NCBI GenBank assembly: GCA_001970855.1
Contig: LSSN01002335.1
Span: forward strand, 1-42,338
Reading direction: 5' to 3'
Origin: Smittium culicis
Taxonomy: Eukaryota > Kickxellomycota > Harpellomycetes > Harpellales > Legeriomycetaceae
DNA length: 42,338 bases
Position numbers and translations under genes: made by a program
Notes under the pieces: model-generated
The model's input: only the letters and a program-made list of their open reading frames with translations
Databases searched by the model: none
Told to the model about the DNA's origin: nothing
In this document: positions 23,986-34,914 of the stretch, piece after piece
Numbering within the stretch: position 1 is the first letter of the stretch
How the letters are laid out: every line of letters starts with the position of its first letter

Positions 23986-26260
23986 AAAATCACCCTGTTT
24001 GCCAATCCATTATTTATTCTTAAATCTGTATCAGTCATCGACATTTCTAGCAGCTCCTTTGCATATCCGTCAGACTCAGTTTGTTTCGAAAGGCTGCTTT
24101 GTGATAACATTGATGTAATAATCGTACTCAGAAAATGGCATGGGCGTAGTATGTTGTTATCCATTGGTTTTCGGTCTTTCAATTCAGAACGTCTTGATAA
24201 CGTGTCAGGTTTTCCGCCGAGTGTTCCAGGTCTGTATTTGATTTTGAATTTGAATCTAGTGAACTCTATTGACCATCTAGCATAGCGTCTGTTCAAGGTT
24301 TTCGCAGTCTTAAAATGTTCCATGTACTTGTTGTCTGTCAGTACTGTGAACTCGTGTGTAGCTCCTTCCAAGTAGTGTCGCCATCCCTTCAGCGCTATTA
24401 ATATGGCCAAGAGTTCCTTGTCATACACATCGTAATTTATCTCTTCAGGTGCAGATTTCTTTGACAGATAAGCTATGGGTTGAAGGTTGTCTTCAGAGTC
24501 TTCTTGTGAAAGTACTGCTCCCATTGAAAAATCGGATGCATCGGTTTCGACTATGAATTTCTTTCCTGAATCAGGATATTTAAGTATAGGGGGGTTCACT
24601 AGAGCTTTTACCAATGCCTCTAATCACGGGCTGCAGTTATCGTCCCACAAGAAGGGTTTATTTTTCTTGGTGAGTTCAGTATGAGGCAATGCGGTTTTTG
24701 ACATGTCGGGTATGGATTTCCTGTAATAATTCACGAACCCTAGGAAAGTTTGAATATCCTTTACTGATGTCGGTTTCTTCCACTCTGAGACACTCTTAAC
24801 TTTATCTGTATCTGTTTTTATTCCATGGTTTGATACTACGTGATCGAGAAAGTCCACTTCAGCTAAATTGAATTTGCATTTTTGCAGTTTGCAGTATAGA
24901 TTTTCTTGTTCCAGTCGATTCAATACTGATTTTAAATGCTAATTATGTTCCTCGAATAAGCTGGAATATATCAGTATATCATTCAGATATGCTATGGCGT
25001 AGTAGTCGAAAACATTGCGGAGAACGTCATTGATAAAGTGCTGGAATGTGGCTGGAGAGTTCGTTAGGCCAAAGGGTATAACTTCGTACTCAAAATGGCC
25101 TTAGCGGAATCTGAAAGCCGTCTTCCATTCATCGCCTGGTCTAATGCGTATTAGATTATACGCGCCTCAAAGATCAAGCTTTGTAAAAATCCTTGTTTGG
25201 CTGAGTCTATCAAACGAATAGTCGATTTGTGGGAGCATGTCTATTTTTAATCGTGATTTCGTTACGTTTCCGATAATCCACACATAATCTTAAGTCACCA
25301 TCCTTTTTGCTGGTGAACATAACTGGCGAGCCGGCAGGTGATTTCGATGGTCTAATAAATCCTGTTTTCGGATTATCATCAATATACTTTTTCAGTGCTA
25401 CAGTTTCCACCGGGGATAGCGAATAGATAGGTCCCCAAGATGGTTTTGATCCGGATACTAAATTTACAGGGCAGTCGTAATCTCTGTGAGGATGGTAATT
25501 TTCCTGCTTCCTCCTTGTTTAATACTTTATCTAATTCATTATACTCTCTCGGAAGACTATTTTTAGATTCCAATTTTATTTCTGCTTCTTTTATCAGTTT
25601 TTTATCCAAAGTGTCGATTTCATTATTGGCTGCTGTTGTTTATATATTAGTGTTGAACGGATTAATGGTACTTTGTTCGAAATCTTGGTTCGATATATGG
25701 GTTTCAATGTCTTGTGATGTAGCATTAAAGAATTGATCTATATCTGATTCTTCGAATTCTGATTCAGTATTGTTTTTGACATCTGAGGATGATGTGTCTT
25801 CATCATTGAGTACATCAAAGATCGCATTTAGCTCCGAATTGTGGTTTTATTTAGTTTTTTATTCCGGTTCTCTATTAAAGTTAAATTCACGACTTACCCA
25901 GTATATTCTTGGATTGTTTTTTTTAAGCCATGGTAGGCACAAAATCATTGGTGTTTTTGGTGAATTTATTGGGTATAGGTTGATATTGTCGTTGAAAATA
26001 TTGCCAAATATGATCTTTACGTCTTCATATATTGTATCAATGGGTGCGTTTGTAAGTGAAATTCTATGAATTGTTTCAATATGGATTAAATCTTTGACTT
26101 TTGATAGATCTTTTAGGTATTATTCAGCAAAATATTTATCAACGAAGTTATCATGAGCACCAGAATCAACTAAAAAGTTGGTTTTAACTAAAGATTTTGT
26201 TTTTTTAGAAAATAATTTTATTGTAATATGAAACGACTATTAAAACTATTAAATACACTC
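23970..26260 (-). pseudogene. Element A pol relic: protease, RT, RNase H (no integrase)
   Basis: Polyprotein that would copy element RNA into DNA. Protease: intact LVDSGAHDNFVD near 26150-26175. [22 protein letters not shown] and [21 protein letters not shown] (about 25250-25370), then [12 protein letters not shown] and YLNDILIYS near 24970. The catalytic YxDD box thus reads YLND; the first Asp is lost. RNase H: TDASD, YDKELLAI and TDNKYMEHF are all intact (24300-24560). The frame then ends at the junction with the inverted LTR tip. There are frameshifts and stops near 26130, 25390, 25210, 24930 and 24620. Homologous throughout to element B but a distinct lineage. Confidence 0.85.
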
Positions 26261-26276
26261 AACGGTAACATTCTTT

Positions 26277-27352
26277 TTACTGTTGAGTGCGGGCTTTTCC
26301 TGTCCATTTTCTTTTGGTGCAATTGAGAACTATGTGACCGCTACCTCCACAGTATAAGCACAGAACCAGTTCATATCTTCTGGCCTTTTCTTTTTCTGAG
26401 AGTGGCCCTCTGGGTCTTGAAGCAATCGGGTCTATTTCCATATAGACAATCGGCTCTTGATGTGGAGGGGTTGAATTTATTACAGGGGGAGTGCCGATTG
26501 TGTTTGCAGATCTGAACGGGTTGAGGTTTGGCGTGTAATTTTTACTGTCAGAAATTAATCCATAGTACACAAACGATTTTCGATTCTGACAGCAAGAGTG
26601 ATGTTTTCTTCCAAGTTATCTGGGAGATCTGTATCAATTAAGTATTGCATAATTTTAGAGCTAAGGCCGCGTAAAAACTGGTCGACCAGGGCGACGTTGT
26701 TAAATCCGCTCTCTAGTGCCAAGGCTCTAAATTCCGCTGCATAAGCTGAATCGTTTCTTGATCCTTGTTTACAGATCCTTGTTTGTCCCCTAGCCTCGAT
26801 AGTGCGACTGGGGTCCGAGAAGTTGTTTTTAAAATCTTGCATGAACAGTTCAAAATTCTCCAGACATGGCGAATTCGCAGATATTAACGGTCTGAACCAC
26901 GTCGATGCAGTTCCTAAAAGATGTGTCCCGAAGAATGAGATTTTGTTTTTGTCCAATTATAACGTTTCTGGGCTCCCCCAAAAGAAAATTTCCATGTTAG
27001 AAATGAAGGAAGTATACTCGGATACTTTACCATCGAACTTGGCAGATACTGGAAGTCTGATGCGATAGGTTATACTGGGGCCAGAATGTTGAAAAGGGTT
27101 ATGACTGGTTGGGTTTTCTAGGCTTTGGGCTTGGGACTGGATATGAGCTTGGGTTTCAGCTAAAAACTGGGCTTGGATGTGGGCTTGGATGTAGGCTTGG
27201 ATCTGGGCTTAAACTTGTGTCCGTATTAGGGCGTCAATTTGTTCCTTCTCCGGGCTTATTGTTGTTTCTGGTGTTGGGTTCATTTCTGTTATATCTTCAG
27301 TGTTAGGTATTATAGTGTTTTCTGGGCAAAACAGTCTGGGATTGGGTGGCAT
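26277..27352 (-). pseudogene. Element A gag relic with CCHC zinc knuckle
   Basis: Structural protein of the virus-like particle. The frame starts at the Met at 27352 (MPPNPRLFCPENT) and is in one frame to 26555, with in-frame TAA codons near 27210 and 26957. A one-base shift then leads into the zinc knuckle CLYCGGSGHIVLNC (C-x2-C-x4-H-x4-C) near 26310-26350. The N-terminal part has a tandem A-x-I-Q repeat from a 12-bp DNA repeat (about 27165-27215). The core SAYAAEF.AL..ESGFNNVAL and LVDQFLRGLSSKIMQYL matches element B gag. Confidence 0.85.
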
Positions 27353-27406
27353 AGACTAAGGCCCAAAGGTTTTTTCTAGGTTTTTTTTAACTTGTATAAT
27401 TAATAA

Positions 27407-27418
27407 TATGCTGTTCAA
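27407..27418 (-). promoter_or_regulatory. Element A primer-binding site, self-complementary type
   Basis: Two bases inside the LTR edge. The minus strand reads TTGAACAGCATA and is the perfect 12-nt complement of TATGCTGTTCAA inside the LTR (plus 27531-27542), just after the TATA box. This is the arrangement of Tf1/sushi elements, which prime with the 5' end of their own RNA. Confidence 0.7.
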
Positions 27419-27420
27419 AC

Positions 27421-27688
27421 TGTCACGGTAGGGATTAGTGACTTTGAAATCTAGGGCTAAAGATGTTTATTTAGAGAAATGTATTATGTTAAACTAAGTG
27501 GATTAGACTGGACCAGGATTGTGAATGTTGTTGAACAGCATAATTTTTCATAGGAAAGGATTATGCTGTCTTTATATAGTAAATGATAGGAGAATAGTAA
27601 AACTAGATAAAATAATAGATTGAAAAATAGGGCGAGGTCGATAAGAGTTAGATAATAGTGATTTAAAATAGGACAATATTGTAGTACA
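27421..27688 (-). repeat. Element A 5' LTR (268 bp)
   Basis: On the minus strand it starts TGTACTACAATATTG and ends CCGTGACA, with TG..CA ends. It contains a TATATAAA box (plus 27571-27578). Downstream of that is a 10-bp inverted repeat, ACAGCATAAT / ATTATGCTGT, with a 15-nt loop (plus 27535-27544 and 27560-27569) that straddles the likely transcription start. No second full LTR is present. Confidence 0.85.
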
Positions 27689-28559
27689 ATATTAATAAAA
27701 TAATTTTTTATTTGGGCCTTTGAGCTATAAAGTTCATTTTAGCGTATTTCAAATTTCAATAAAAATAAGCATCTATAATCATTTTGCATTTATATGATTT
27801 TTTTGATTAGATACGAATATATAAATATATTTTTGAAAAATTAAATAAAAATAACTATATTTTGAACCTTTTTTTTAAAAAAAAAGTCTTATAAACAAAA
27901 TTTCCAAGCAAATTTCGATTTTTCTGATACTCAGAGACTTGTAAATAGCACCAAAAGTGTACCCAATGATATGAAAGAAAAGGGGTATTTAACATGAATT
28001 TTTTTTTATTGAAAATAAACTGAAAACAAAGAGCAATACGTATTTACATAAAAATAAAACTAGCTAATTTTATAAAGATATTTTTTTCTATTAAATAAAA
28101 AAACTAAGCTTAAAATAATAAATAAATAAGTAGACTTCAAACAGAGAGTTTATAACTTGTATAATTTATCACTTAAAGTTTCACAGGCAGAACCCTGGTT
28201 CTAGAGTTTTTTTTTAGTTTCACTGCTAATTTATAAATCATATTTAACATTACTATTATTCAAAACTCTGAGTATTATTTTTTTATTTGTACTATATCAA
28301 CTCTAGAAATTATGTATCAATATTTGCTATTAAGAACAAAATGGTAAAGTTAGTGACAAGATTAAAAAGTTTGAAATAAAAAACAAATATTTTCCTTTCT
28401 CGGTCTACTGGTTGAGTACCTAAAGGGAATTAAATGCATTTTACCAACCAAAAGATTCCTCCAATCATTGCTCGAATTAGGCTGAGTCACTAAAATCACA
28501 ATAAGTTATGGAATTAAGTTTATTCTTTCAAAATCGAATAAATAAATACATTTAAGCTT
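27689..28559. other. AT-rich DNA between element A and the LTR C relic
   Basis: No coding signal on either strand. Starts with ATATT directly after the LTR edge, the possible right-hand target duplication. Confidence 0.55.
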
Positions 28560-29555
28560 ATAGAAAGAGTCTGCATCGAGCAGGATTAATAAAAAGCAGA
28601 CACTTATTCAAGCCTGGGAATGATCCTGCTGAATATCTTAAATTAAGCTTATTTAAATTTGAGATGTTTATTGCTGTCGTACGCTGAAGCTATGTACAGA
28701 AATTTCTCCAGATTGTGCTGAAAGAATCATACATCCCAGTTTCTAAATATTCAACTTTTGATATAGCTGACCATTTTTTTGACCATCTATAACCAATTAT
28801 AGATCAATAAGATATTTTATAATAGTATGGCGCTCTTTAAAAAAAGTATGATACATGAGTGCTTAAAATACTTGAATATGATTAAATATTAGAAGTAAAG
28901 AGAGATGCTACACAAGTTTCAGGGTGTAAGGTAGACGCCCTCCGGGTATTTTTTTTTATTTTATCTAATAATTTTTAATAGTTGATTATTAAATAAATAT
29001 TTTTTCAGCTTTATTAAAGTGTTTTGCCTTAGTGAATCTATTTTGTTTTCGTGACTTTAGGTTATTTTTCTGGCCTTAGTGTCTTATATATTAAGTTGAT
29101 TATTATTAGCTACCTTGCTCTTGATTTGCTTTTGGGTAATTATCTCAGGTTTTTAATCATTATGCTTAGTGAGTTTGGATATAGTGATAGGTGTAGTCAG
29201 GAAGACTTGATGCCTGCGGCTTTAGCTTTGCTAGAGGTAAATCCAGAAATTGATAGTGGTAGTGAGTACTCTAATTACTCCTACTCTATCCCTTCTTTGG
29301 CTAACCAAGAGCCAGAAATAGGGAGTACGGATATAGGAGAGGAGCTTAGTCGGGGTTTTCTTATCTATGGTCATCACTCCATGCGCGGACCGTTATATTA
29401 TAATTGAGTCTATTATTCCACTATTGGCGGAAGAAGGGATAACTGAAAGTACTGATGTCACTTCTGGAGCTAATAAAATTAACTGTACCGAATCTTCTAG
29501 TTTAGCTAAACCTTTAAATACATTACGAGTAGAAGGAGAGATGAATTCGCCTTAA
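28560..29555 (+). pseudogene. Probable retroelement ORF relics upstream of LTR C
   Basis: Two pieces. Around 28615-28800 the plus strand reads KPGNDPAEYLKLSLFKFEMF then, past one stop, SYVQKFLQIVLKE and KYSTFDIADHFFDHL; this vaguely resembles gag. At 29051-29407 and 29367-29555 two overlapping frames encode an acidic Ser-rich sequence (SEFGYSDRCSQEDLMPAALA..) with no domain I recognise. They end about 45 bp before a TGTTACG LTR start, so they may be the 3' part of the same element. Function unknown. Confidence 0.4.
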
Positions 29556-29600
29556 GTAGTCTCTAAAGTGTCTCAAAATTATGCTATGTTAGTGCCAAAT

Positions 29601-29905
29601 TGTTACGCCAATCAGCAGCCAGGATTCAGACATATTGACTAGGCAAATAAACAGCCGAGATAGCTAGCTGTCCAACGTTATATCTTGCAATACTATTGGG
29701 CAAGTAGAGCATGAAGTAATGATTAGCAGTAATTCTATTGGCCGAAATGGCCATAAGTCATTTCAGCAATAGCCAATAACTAAATAACAATATATTTTAC
29801 ATAGTTTTGATTTTAGTATATATAGTTTAGTTTATGAGATCCTTTTGAATCTCTCTCTTTTCTAAGCTTTTACTTTTTCAATAAACTTATTAAAAATACC
29901 TTACA
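29601..29905 (+). repeat. LTR C, solo or 3' LTR (about 305 bp)
   Basis: Starts TGTTACGCCAATCAGC and ends CCTTACA, with TG..CA ends, a TATATATAG box near 29816, and a CAATAAACTTATT block near the end comparable to CAATAAACAACTTATT in the element B LTRs. Flanks CAAAT and CAATT differ at one base and may be an old target duplication. No second copy is in the window, so the limits rest on these signals alone. Confidence 0.5.
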
Positions 29906-30121
29906 CAATTCTCTAGTTTTAGCACAGCATTACTAAGTAGAAAGTTTTTATCTAGGCGACTGGGTAGAGAAACATGATTTTGACAGAATGAATTTATTAT
30001 ATGTTATTTGAACAGATGGCTTGACATCCTCATAAAAGAATTTAAAATAAAGATGACCAATAAGTATAAAATATTTCCACAAATAATATAAAAGTCATTC
30101 AAAAATAAATAATATCTTTAA
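29906..30121. other. Spacer between LTR C and element B
   Basis: AT-rich, no coding signal. Its last five bases, TTTAA, are the left flank of element B. Confidence 0.5.
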
Positions 30122-30413
30122 TGTAATGGGCTTGATTCCGATTTTCATAATTGGCCAATAAGAATGCTTATCTCCCATTACATTGTTAACGGCAGACAAT
30201 CAAAGCAACTAACTAAAATACGAAAGCATACAAGTAACATACTCAAGGCTAGATATATAAACCCAAAGCTTAGCCACCCCTCATGATATGGCTAAGCTTT
30301 TCAGCTTTATTCTTGTTTCTGTCTATTCTTAACCTTGTCCTAGTTCTAGTTTTTATATACTTTATTTTATTTCTATTTTATCACCAATAAACAACTTATT
30401 TCAGTTCATTACA
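30122..30413 (+). repeat. Element B 5' LTR (292 bp)
   Basis: Starts TGTAATGGGC, ends TTCATTACA; the tips TGTAATG and CATTACA are inverted repeats. TATATAAA at 30254-30261. A perfect 11-bp inverted repeat, AAAGCTTAGCC (30265-30275) and GGCTAAGCTTT (30290-30300), follows the TATA box, placed as in the element A LTR but with different sequence. Confidence 0.93.
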
Positions 30414-30428
30414 GTTTAAATAGCTTCT
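30414..30428 (+). promoter_or_regulatory. Element B primer-binding region
   Basis: Reads GTTTAAATAGCTTCT directly after the LTR, without the TGG start of a tRNA-primed site. The first bases resemble the element A site (GTTTGAACAGC). Its complement AAGCTATTTAAAC is close to AAGCTTTTCAAC in the 3' LTR (35223-35234), with one gap and one mismatch. Confidence 0.45.
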
Positions 30429-30475
30429 TAATTAGTTATCAAAAAGAACTAATACTACCCGAAAACAACAAAAAA

Positions 30476-31385
30476 ATGAATAACTCATCAGACATTTTTA
30501 ACCAACCAATCGACATGGACCAGGACCGGTCTTTTGCACCTTCAATTCTGCGAAATTTCAGCAATGGTAACTCCGACGGTAGCGAATCATGTTTTTCGGG
30601 AAAGGTAAAAATCCCAGATCCAATAAAATTTGACGGCACCCCAAAGGATTTTAAAGCGTTTGCTTCCAGTATACAGTTTTATTTCTGGGCTAAAAGCTAT
30701 TTTTTTACCAACGGCCGCGATAAGATCATATATCTTAGATCTCATTTATTAGGCCCAGATATGGTTTGGTTCACTACAACTGTCATGGATAACGACCAAT
30801 GCCTTAACACTCACGACGGATTCTTTACTAAGTTCAGAAGAAATTTTTCTGATCCGAATATAGCCATAAACGCAAGAGGAATGCTTCGCAGATGCCGCTA
30901 AGGAACAAAAAACGTAGCAGCATACGCTAATGAATTCATAGTTTTGGGACGAGACTCAGGTTACGATCAATTAGCTTTAGTAGACCAATTCTTACGAGGA
31001 CTGAACGATAACATCATGGCATATCTCATGGTCGCGGAAATTCCTGACAGACTAGAAGGATGCATTGATGCTGCGATGCTAATTGATCACCGCCTGTCAA
31101 ATCGAGATGTATTTCTTAGTGAAAGACCAACCTAAAAAAGTCACAACTCATTTAGAAACGGGTTTCCCCCAAAGACATTACCCTGTAGATTCAAGCCTGG
31201 TAAACAAACCGGATACCCCTGTACGAATTGAGATATATTATCTAGCTCCTCGATCAAGAGGTCCTATATTTGCTAAAGAAAAATCCCATAGGTTTGAAAA
31301 TCTACTTTGCATTTACTGTGGAACAGCCGGACATGTTGCAAAAAACTGCTAAAAGAGACCAAATTTAGGAAAAGGACCAGCTCAA
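30476..31385 (+). pseudogene. Element B gag relic with CCHC zinc knuckle
   Basis: Begins MNNSSDIFNQPIDMDQ at 30476. In-frame TAA at 30899-30901 and 31133-31135, then a frame change leads to the knuckle CIYCGTAGHVAKNC (about 31309-31350). The segment AYANEFIVLGRDSGYDQLAL and VDQFLRGLNDNIMAYL aligns with element A gag; the shared RSRGP..KEK block before the knuckle also matches. Confidence 0.85.
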
Positions 31386-31439
31386 CAGTAGAACGAAAAT
31401 TACTGTTGAGTACATATTTCTTTAGTTTATCTACTCATA

Positions 31440-33290
31440 AGAGCTATAATAGATTTATTTTTATAATAAAACACTATTCTGAACTTAAAAAATCTTTCGT
31501 AATATCAAATTGTCTTATTTATTCTGGTGCATCCGAGAATTTTATAGATGAAAACTTTGCAAAAAAAAATAAATTAAACTTTGAAAACTTAACCTTCAAT
31601 GCTAACTTGGAAAGTATTGACGGTTCGTCTTTATTAGAAGAACCAATACCAAAAATATATATAAATTTAAATTATAATTATATTTAATGATGACCACATG
31701 AACACACAAGATTTTAATCCCTTTAATTCACCAAAAATAAAATTAGTTCTGGGCTTTCCGTTGTTAAAGACTCATAACCCCATCATAGACTGGAAAAACA
31801 AAATTATAAAATTTGAATCAAAATTTTGTAACGATAATTGCATAAAAACAGAAGCAATAAATTCAGTGAATGTAAAAGTGGTAGAAAAAAAATGTACCCA
31901 ATATCCCACATGCATACAAAAAGTATGAGCCAGTAATCAACAAACAATTGGCATTAGATCACCCACCACATCGACCATACGACTGCCCGATAAATTTGAT
32001 ACCGAACACTCAACCATCGTGGGGGCCAGTTTATTCATTATCCCAAGAGGAACTGGATGTATTAAAACCGTATATCGATGAAAATTTTAAATCTGGTTTT
32101 ATTAGACCATCAAAATCACCAGCTGGATCACCAATAATATTTGTTGGAAAAAGGGTGGTGGCCTTCGTACATGTGTAGACTACCGCAAGTTAAATAATAT
32201 CACTATAAAAAATCGACACCCGCTCCCAAAAATCGACGATTCCTTTGATAGGCTTAGTAAAGCCAAAATATTTATAAACTTGATCTGAGAGGGGCATAAA
32301 ATTTAGCTAGAATAAAGCCAGGATAAGAATGGAAAACCGCTTTTAGATGCCGTTGCGGTCATTTCGAATATCAGGTTATGCATTTTGGACTTACTAACGC
32401 TCCTGATACATTTCAGCATTTTTTAAATGATGTATTGAGAGATGTATTAGACAATTATGCAATTGCATATCTGGAGGATATTCTCATATATTCTGACAAT
32501 TAATAAGACCATATTATACATGTGAAAAGTGTGCTACAAAAACTCCAGGACAACAAATTATTTTGTAAGTTAGAAAAATGCCTCTTTCACCAAACTCAAG
32601 TGGATTTTTTTGGACACTTGATTTCAAATAAGGGTATTAAAACAGACCCTAAAAAGACAAAAAACGATGAAAAGTGGAAAAAACCAACATCTGTGAAAGA
32701 AATACAGATATTTCTAGGATTTGTCAACTATTGCAGGAAATTCATTCCTAATATGTCTGTGCTCGCATTCCCGCTTACTCAACTATTAAGAAAAAATGTT
32801 TTATTCAATTGGTCCAAGGAATGTCAAAATTCCTTCGAAAAAATAAAAACACTGTTGACAAACTCCCCTATTTTGAAATATGCAGACCCTGACAAGGAAT
32901 ATATCGTAAAAATGGATGCGTCTGACTATGCCATGGGCGAGGTATTGTCTCAAAGAAATGACGATGGCGATCTACAGCCAATAGCATACCTTTAAAAGAA
33001 ATTCCTACCCGCAGAGATAAATTACGATGTATATGACAAGGGATTACTCGCTATAGTAGTAGCGTTAAAAGAGTGGAGACAGTACTTAGAAGGTTCAAAG
33101 TACCAATTTATAATACTATCTGACCATAAAAATTTGGAATATTTCAAGGGAGCAAAAACTCTAAACAGAAGACATACAAGATGGTCTTTGACATTTTCTA
33201 GATAAAACTTCAGAATAATGTATAGACCAGGAAAGCTTGGAGGAAAACCCGACGCTCAGTCCAGAAAACCAGAATATTTCGACAAAATAA
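31440..33290 (+). pseudogene. Element B protease, reverse transcriptase and RNase H relic
   Basis: Protease active site is altered: LIYSGASENFID (near 31513) where DSG is expected. [19 protein letters not shown], a frameshift near 32150, then [44 protein letters not shown] and [14 protein letters not shown] (near 32465-32505), so YxDD reads YLED. Stops at 'GA*NLARIKPG*EW' (about 32297 and 32325) and after YSDN. RNase H: MDASD kept, YDKGLLAI has Gly where the catalytic Glu is expected, SDHKNL kept. Stop codons interrupt near 32994 and 33203. The enzyme would be dead. Confidence 0.88.
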
Positions 33291-34543
33291 ATAAGGAGAA
33301 TAAAATACTTAACTCAACCCATTTCCTAAACACTCTGGTAATCAAGAGAATATCGGAATCACAAATTCGTTCTGAAACAACTTCAGATAAAACAGCAATC
33401 GAAATAATAAAAAATCTAAAAACTGGAGGAAAATTCCGCCTTGGAAAGGGATTGATTATTTATAAAAATAGAACCTATATTCCAGAATCATATAGACAGA
33501 AAACAATTGAAGCATATCATGACTCTCAGTTAGCCGGTCATACAGGAATCAAGAAAACAGTAGAATTGGTATCACGTTTCCATTGGTTCCCGAAAATGAA
33601 AGAATATATTACAAAATATATAGAATCATGCGATACGTGCTGTCGCACAAAGACAAAAAGGTATAAAAAGAATCGGTTATTAAACCCCCTACCGATACCA
33701 AATAAACCTTGGTCGTCAATATAATTGGATTTCATTTTCGAGCTACCATTATCAGAAGAGTACATAACAATTCTGGTGGTGGTCGACAGATTCACAAAAA
33801 TGACAAGGTTCATACCACTTAAAAAATTACTGAATTCCATAGAAACAGTAGATATATTGATAGAAAAAATCTTTAGTAAATTTGGATTTCCCGAGGATAT
33901 AATATCAGATCGAGGAACGCAATTTACATCACAATAATATAAACGAATTCTGAAATTATTGAAAGTAAAAATCAAACTTTCCAGCGCGTTTCATCCTGAA
34001 ACTGACGGCCAGACAGAGAGAATCAATCAGATTCTCGAACAATTTTTACGTTGTTATTTCAACTTTCAGAAAACCAATTGGAAAAAACTGCTTCCATATG
34101 CTGAATTTGCTTACAACAACTCAACACATACTTCAATTAAATATTCTCCATTCTACGCTTTAATGGGTTACCACCCGAAATTCAACTCAATAATCAATTT
34201 TTCGTCATTAGTACCAGATGCAGAGGCCAGAATAATAGAAATCAAGGAAACACAAAAATTATTACAATTAAGTCTAGAAAAAGCAGTTGCAGACTACAAG
34301 CGATTTTCAGACAAAAATCGAATGGGTGCTGAAAGATTTGAAGAAGGCGACCTTGTTTGGCTAAATTCAAAAAATATCAAAACGAATCGTCCATCAAAGA
34401 AACTTGATCACAAATTCTTAGGCCCATTTAAAGTAGATAAAGTCATAAATAACATCACTTGTAGACTCATACTTCCGCCAGCATTTAAAATATACCCCGT
34501 TTTCCACATATCATTGTTAGAAAGAACAAATATAATGATTTGA
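33218..34543 (+). pseudogene. Element B integrase relic
   Basis: Would join element DNA to the genome. Zinc domain H..H..C..C: AYHDSQLAGHTGIKKT and ESCDTCC (33505-33640). Catalytic core: LDFIFELPLSEEYIT and VVVDRFTKMTRF, ISDRGTQFTSQ, then SSAFHPETDGQTERINQILE; the D, D and E positions are still present. A GPF motif (LDHKFLGPFKV) near 34405-34440 marks the GPY/F domain. Stops at 33722-33724 and 33935-33937 and a frameshift before the chromodomain break it. This region is absent from element A. Confidence 0.88.
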
Positions 34544-34863
34544 GAATAAGAAACAGCGATATTAATGCACAATATTCAATAACAGACGAGCCATTAATAA
34601 TTAAGAATATCCTAGATTCTAGAATACACAATGGTAAATTACAATACCTTGTTTTATATGAAGGATACTCTTTTCATGATAGGAACTGGATCATAAAATC
34701 CAATATAACAGATCCAACTATAATATCAAAAATTCACCTATTAAATCCTTCAAAACCAAGCGAAAGTACAATTATTCCGCCAAGGAAAAAGAAGACTAAA
34801 AAGATATCGAGTAACCCAAAAAATAAACGAATTAACATTAAATTCGCCGTAAATAATACTTAA
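34544..34863 (+). pseudogene. Element B C-terminal chromodomain
   Basis: Reads LIIKNILDSRIHNGKLQYLV then LYEGYSFHDRNWI, the chromodomain pattern of an ILD.R start, a YLV-x-Y-x-GY strand pair and a W before the last helix. In chromoviruses this domain guides integration to marked chromatin. A basic tail (PPRKKKTKKISS) follows. It lies in a different frame from the integrase, so a frameshift separates them. Confidence 0.8.
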
Positions 34864-34914
34864 CAAACCAAACCAAACTGAACGAATAATAATAATAACC
34901 AAAGCTCAAAACAC

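Larger units (their letters stand above)
23937..27688 (-). mobile_element. Gypsy element A: one LTR, internal region, inverted LTR tip
   Basis: Defective Ty3/gypsy retrotransposon read on the minus strand. Order: full 5' LTR 27688-27421, self-complementary PBS, gag, protease, reverse transcriptase, RNase H, then an abrupt break just before the integrase zinc domain. Instead of integrase and a 3' LTR, the low-coordinate end carries 49 bp that are the inverted outer tip of its own LTR. The short sequence ATAT flanks both ends and may be a target duplication. Stops and frameshifts interrupt gag and pol. Confidence 0.85.

Noticed and set aside
25440..26069. Two plus-strand frames of 98 and 99 codons
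   Set aside because: Antisense to element A protease/RT; no domain, Leu/Ser-rich shadow composition.
27109..27306. Gly/Leu-rich plus-strand frame
   Set aside because: Shadow of the A-x-I-Q repeat in element A gag on the minus strand.
23937..27688. DNA transposon with 49-bp terminal inverted repeats
   Set aside because: The interior is gag-pol of a gypsy element and the right repeat is just the tip of a 268-bp LTR with TATA box and PBS.
33538..33975. 145-codon minus-strand frame
   Set aside because: Antisense to element B integrase motifs.
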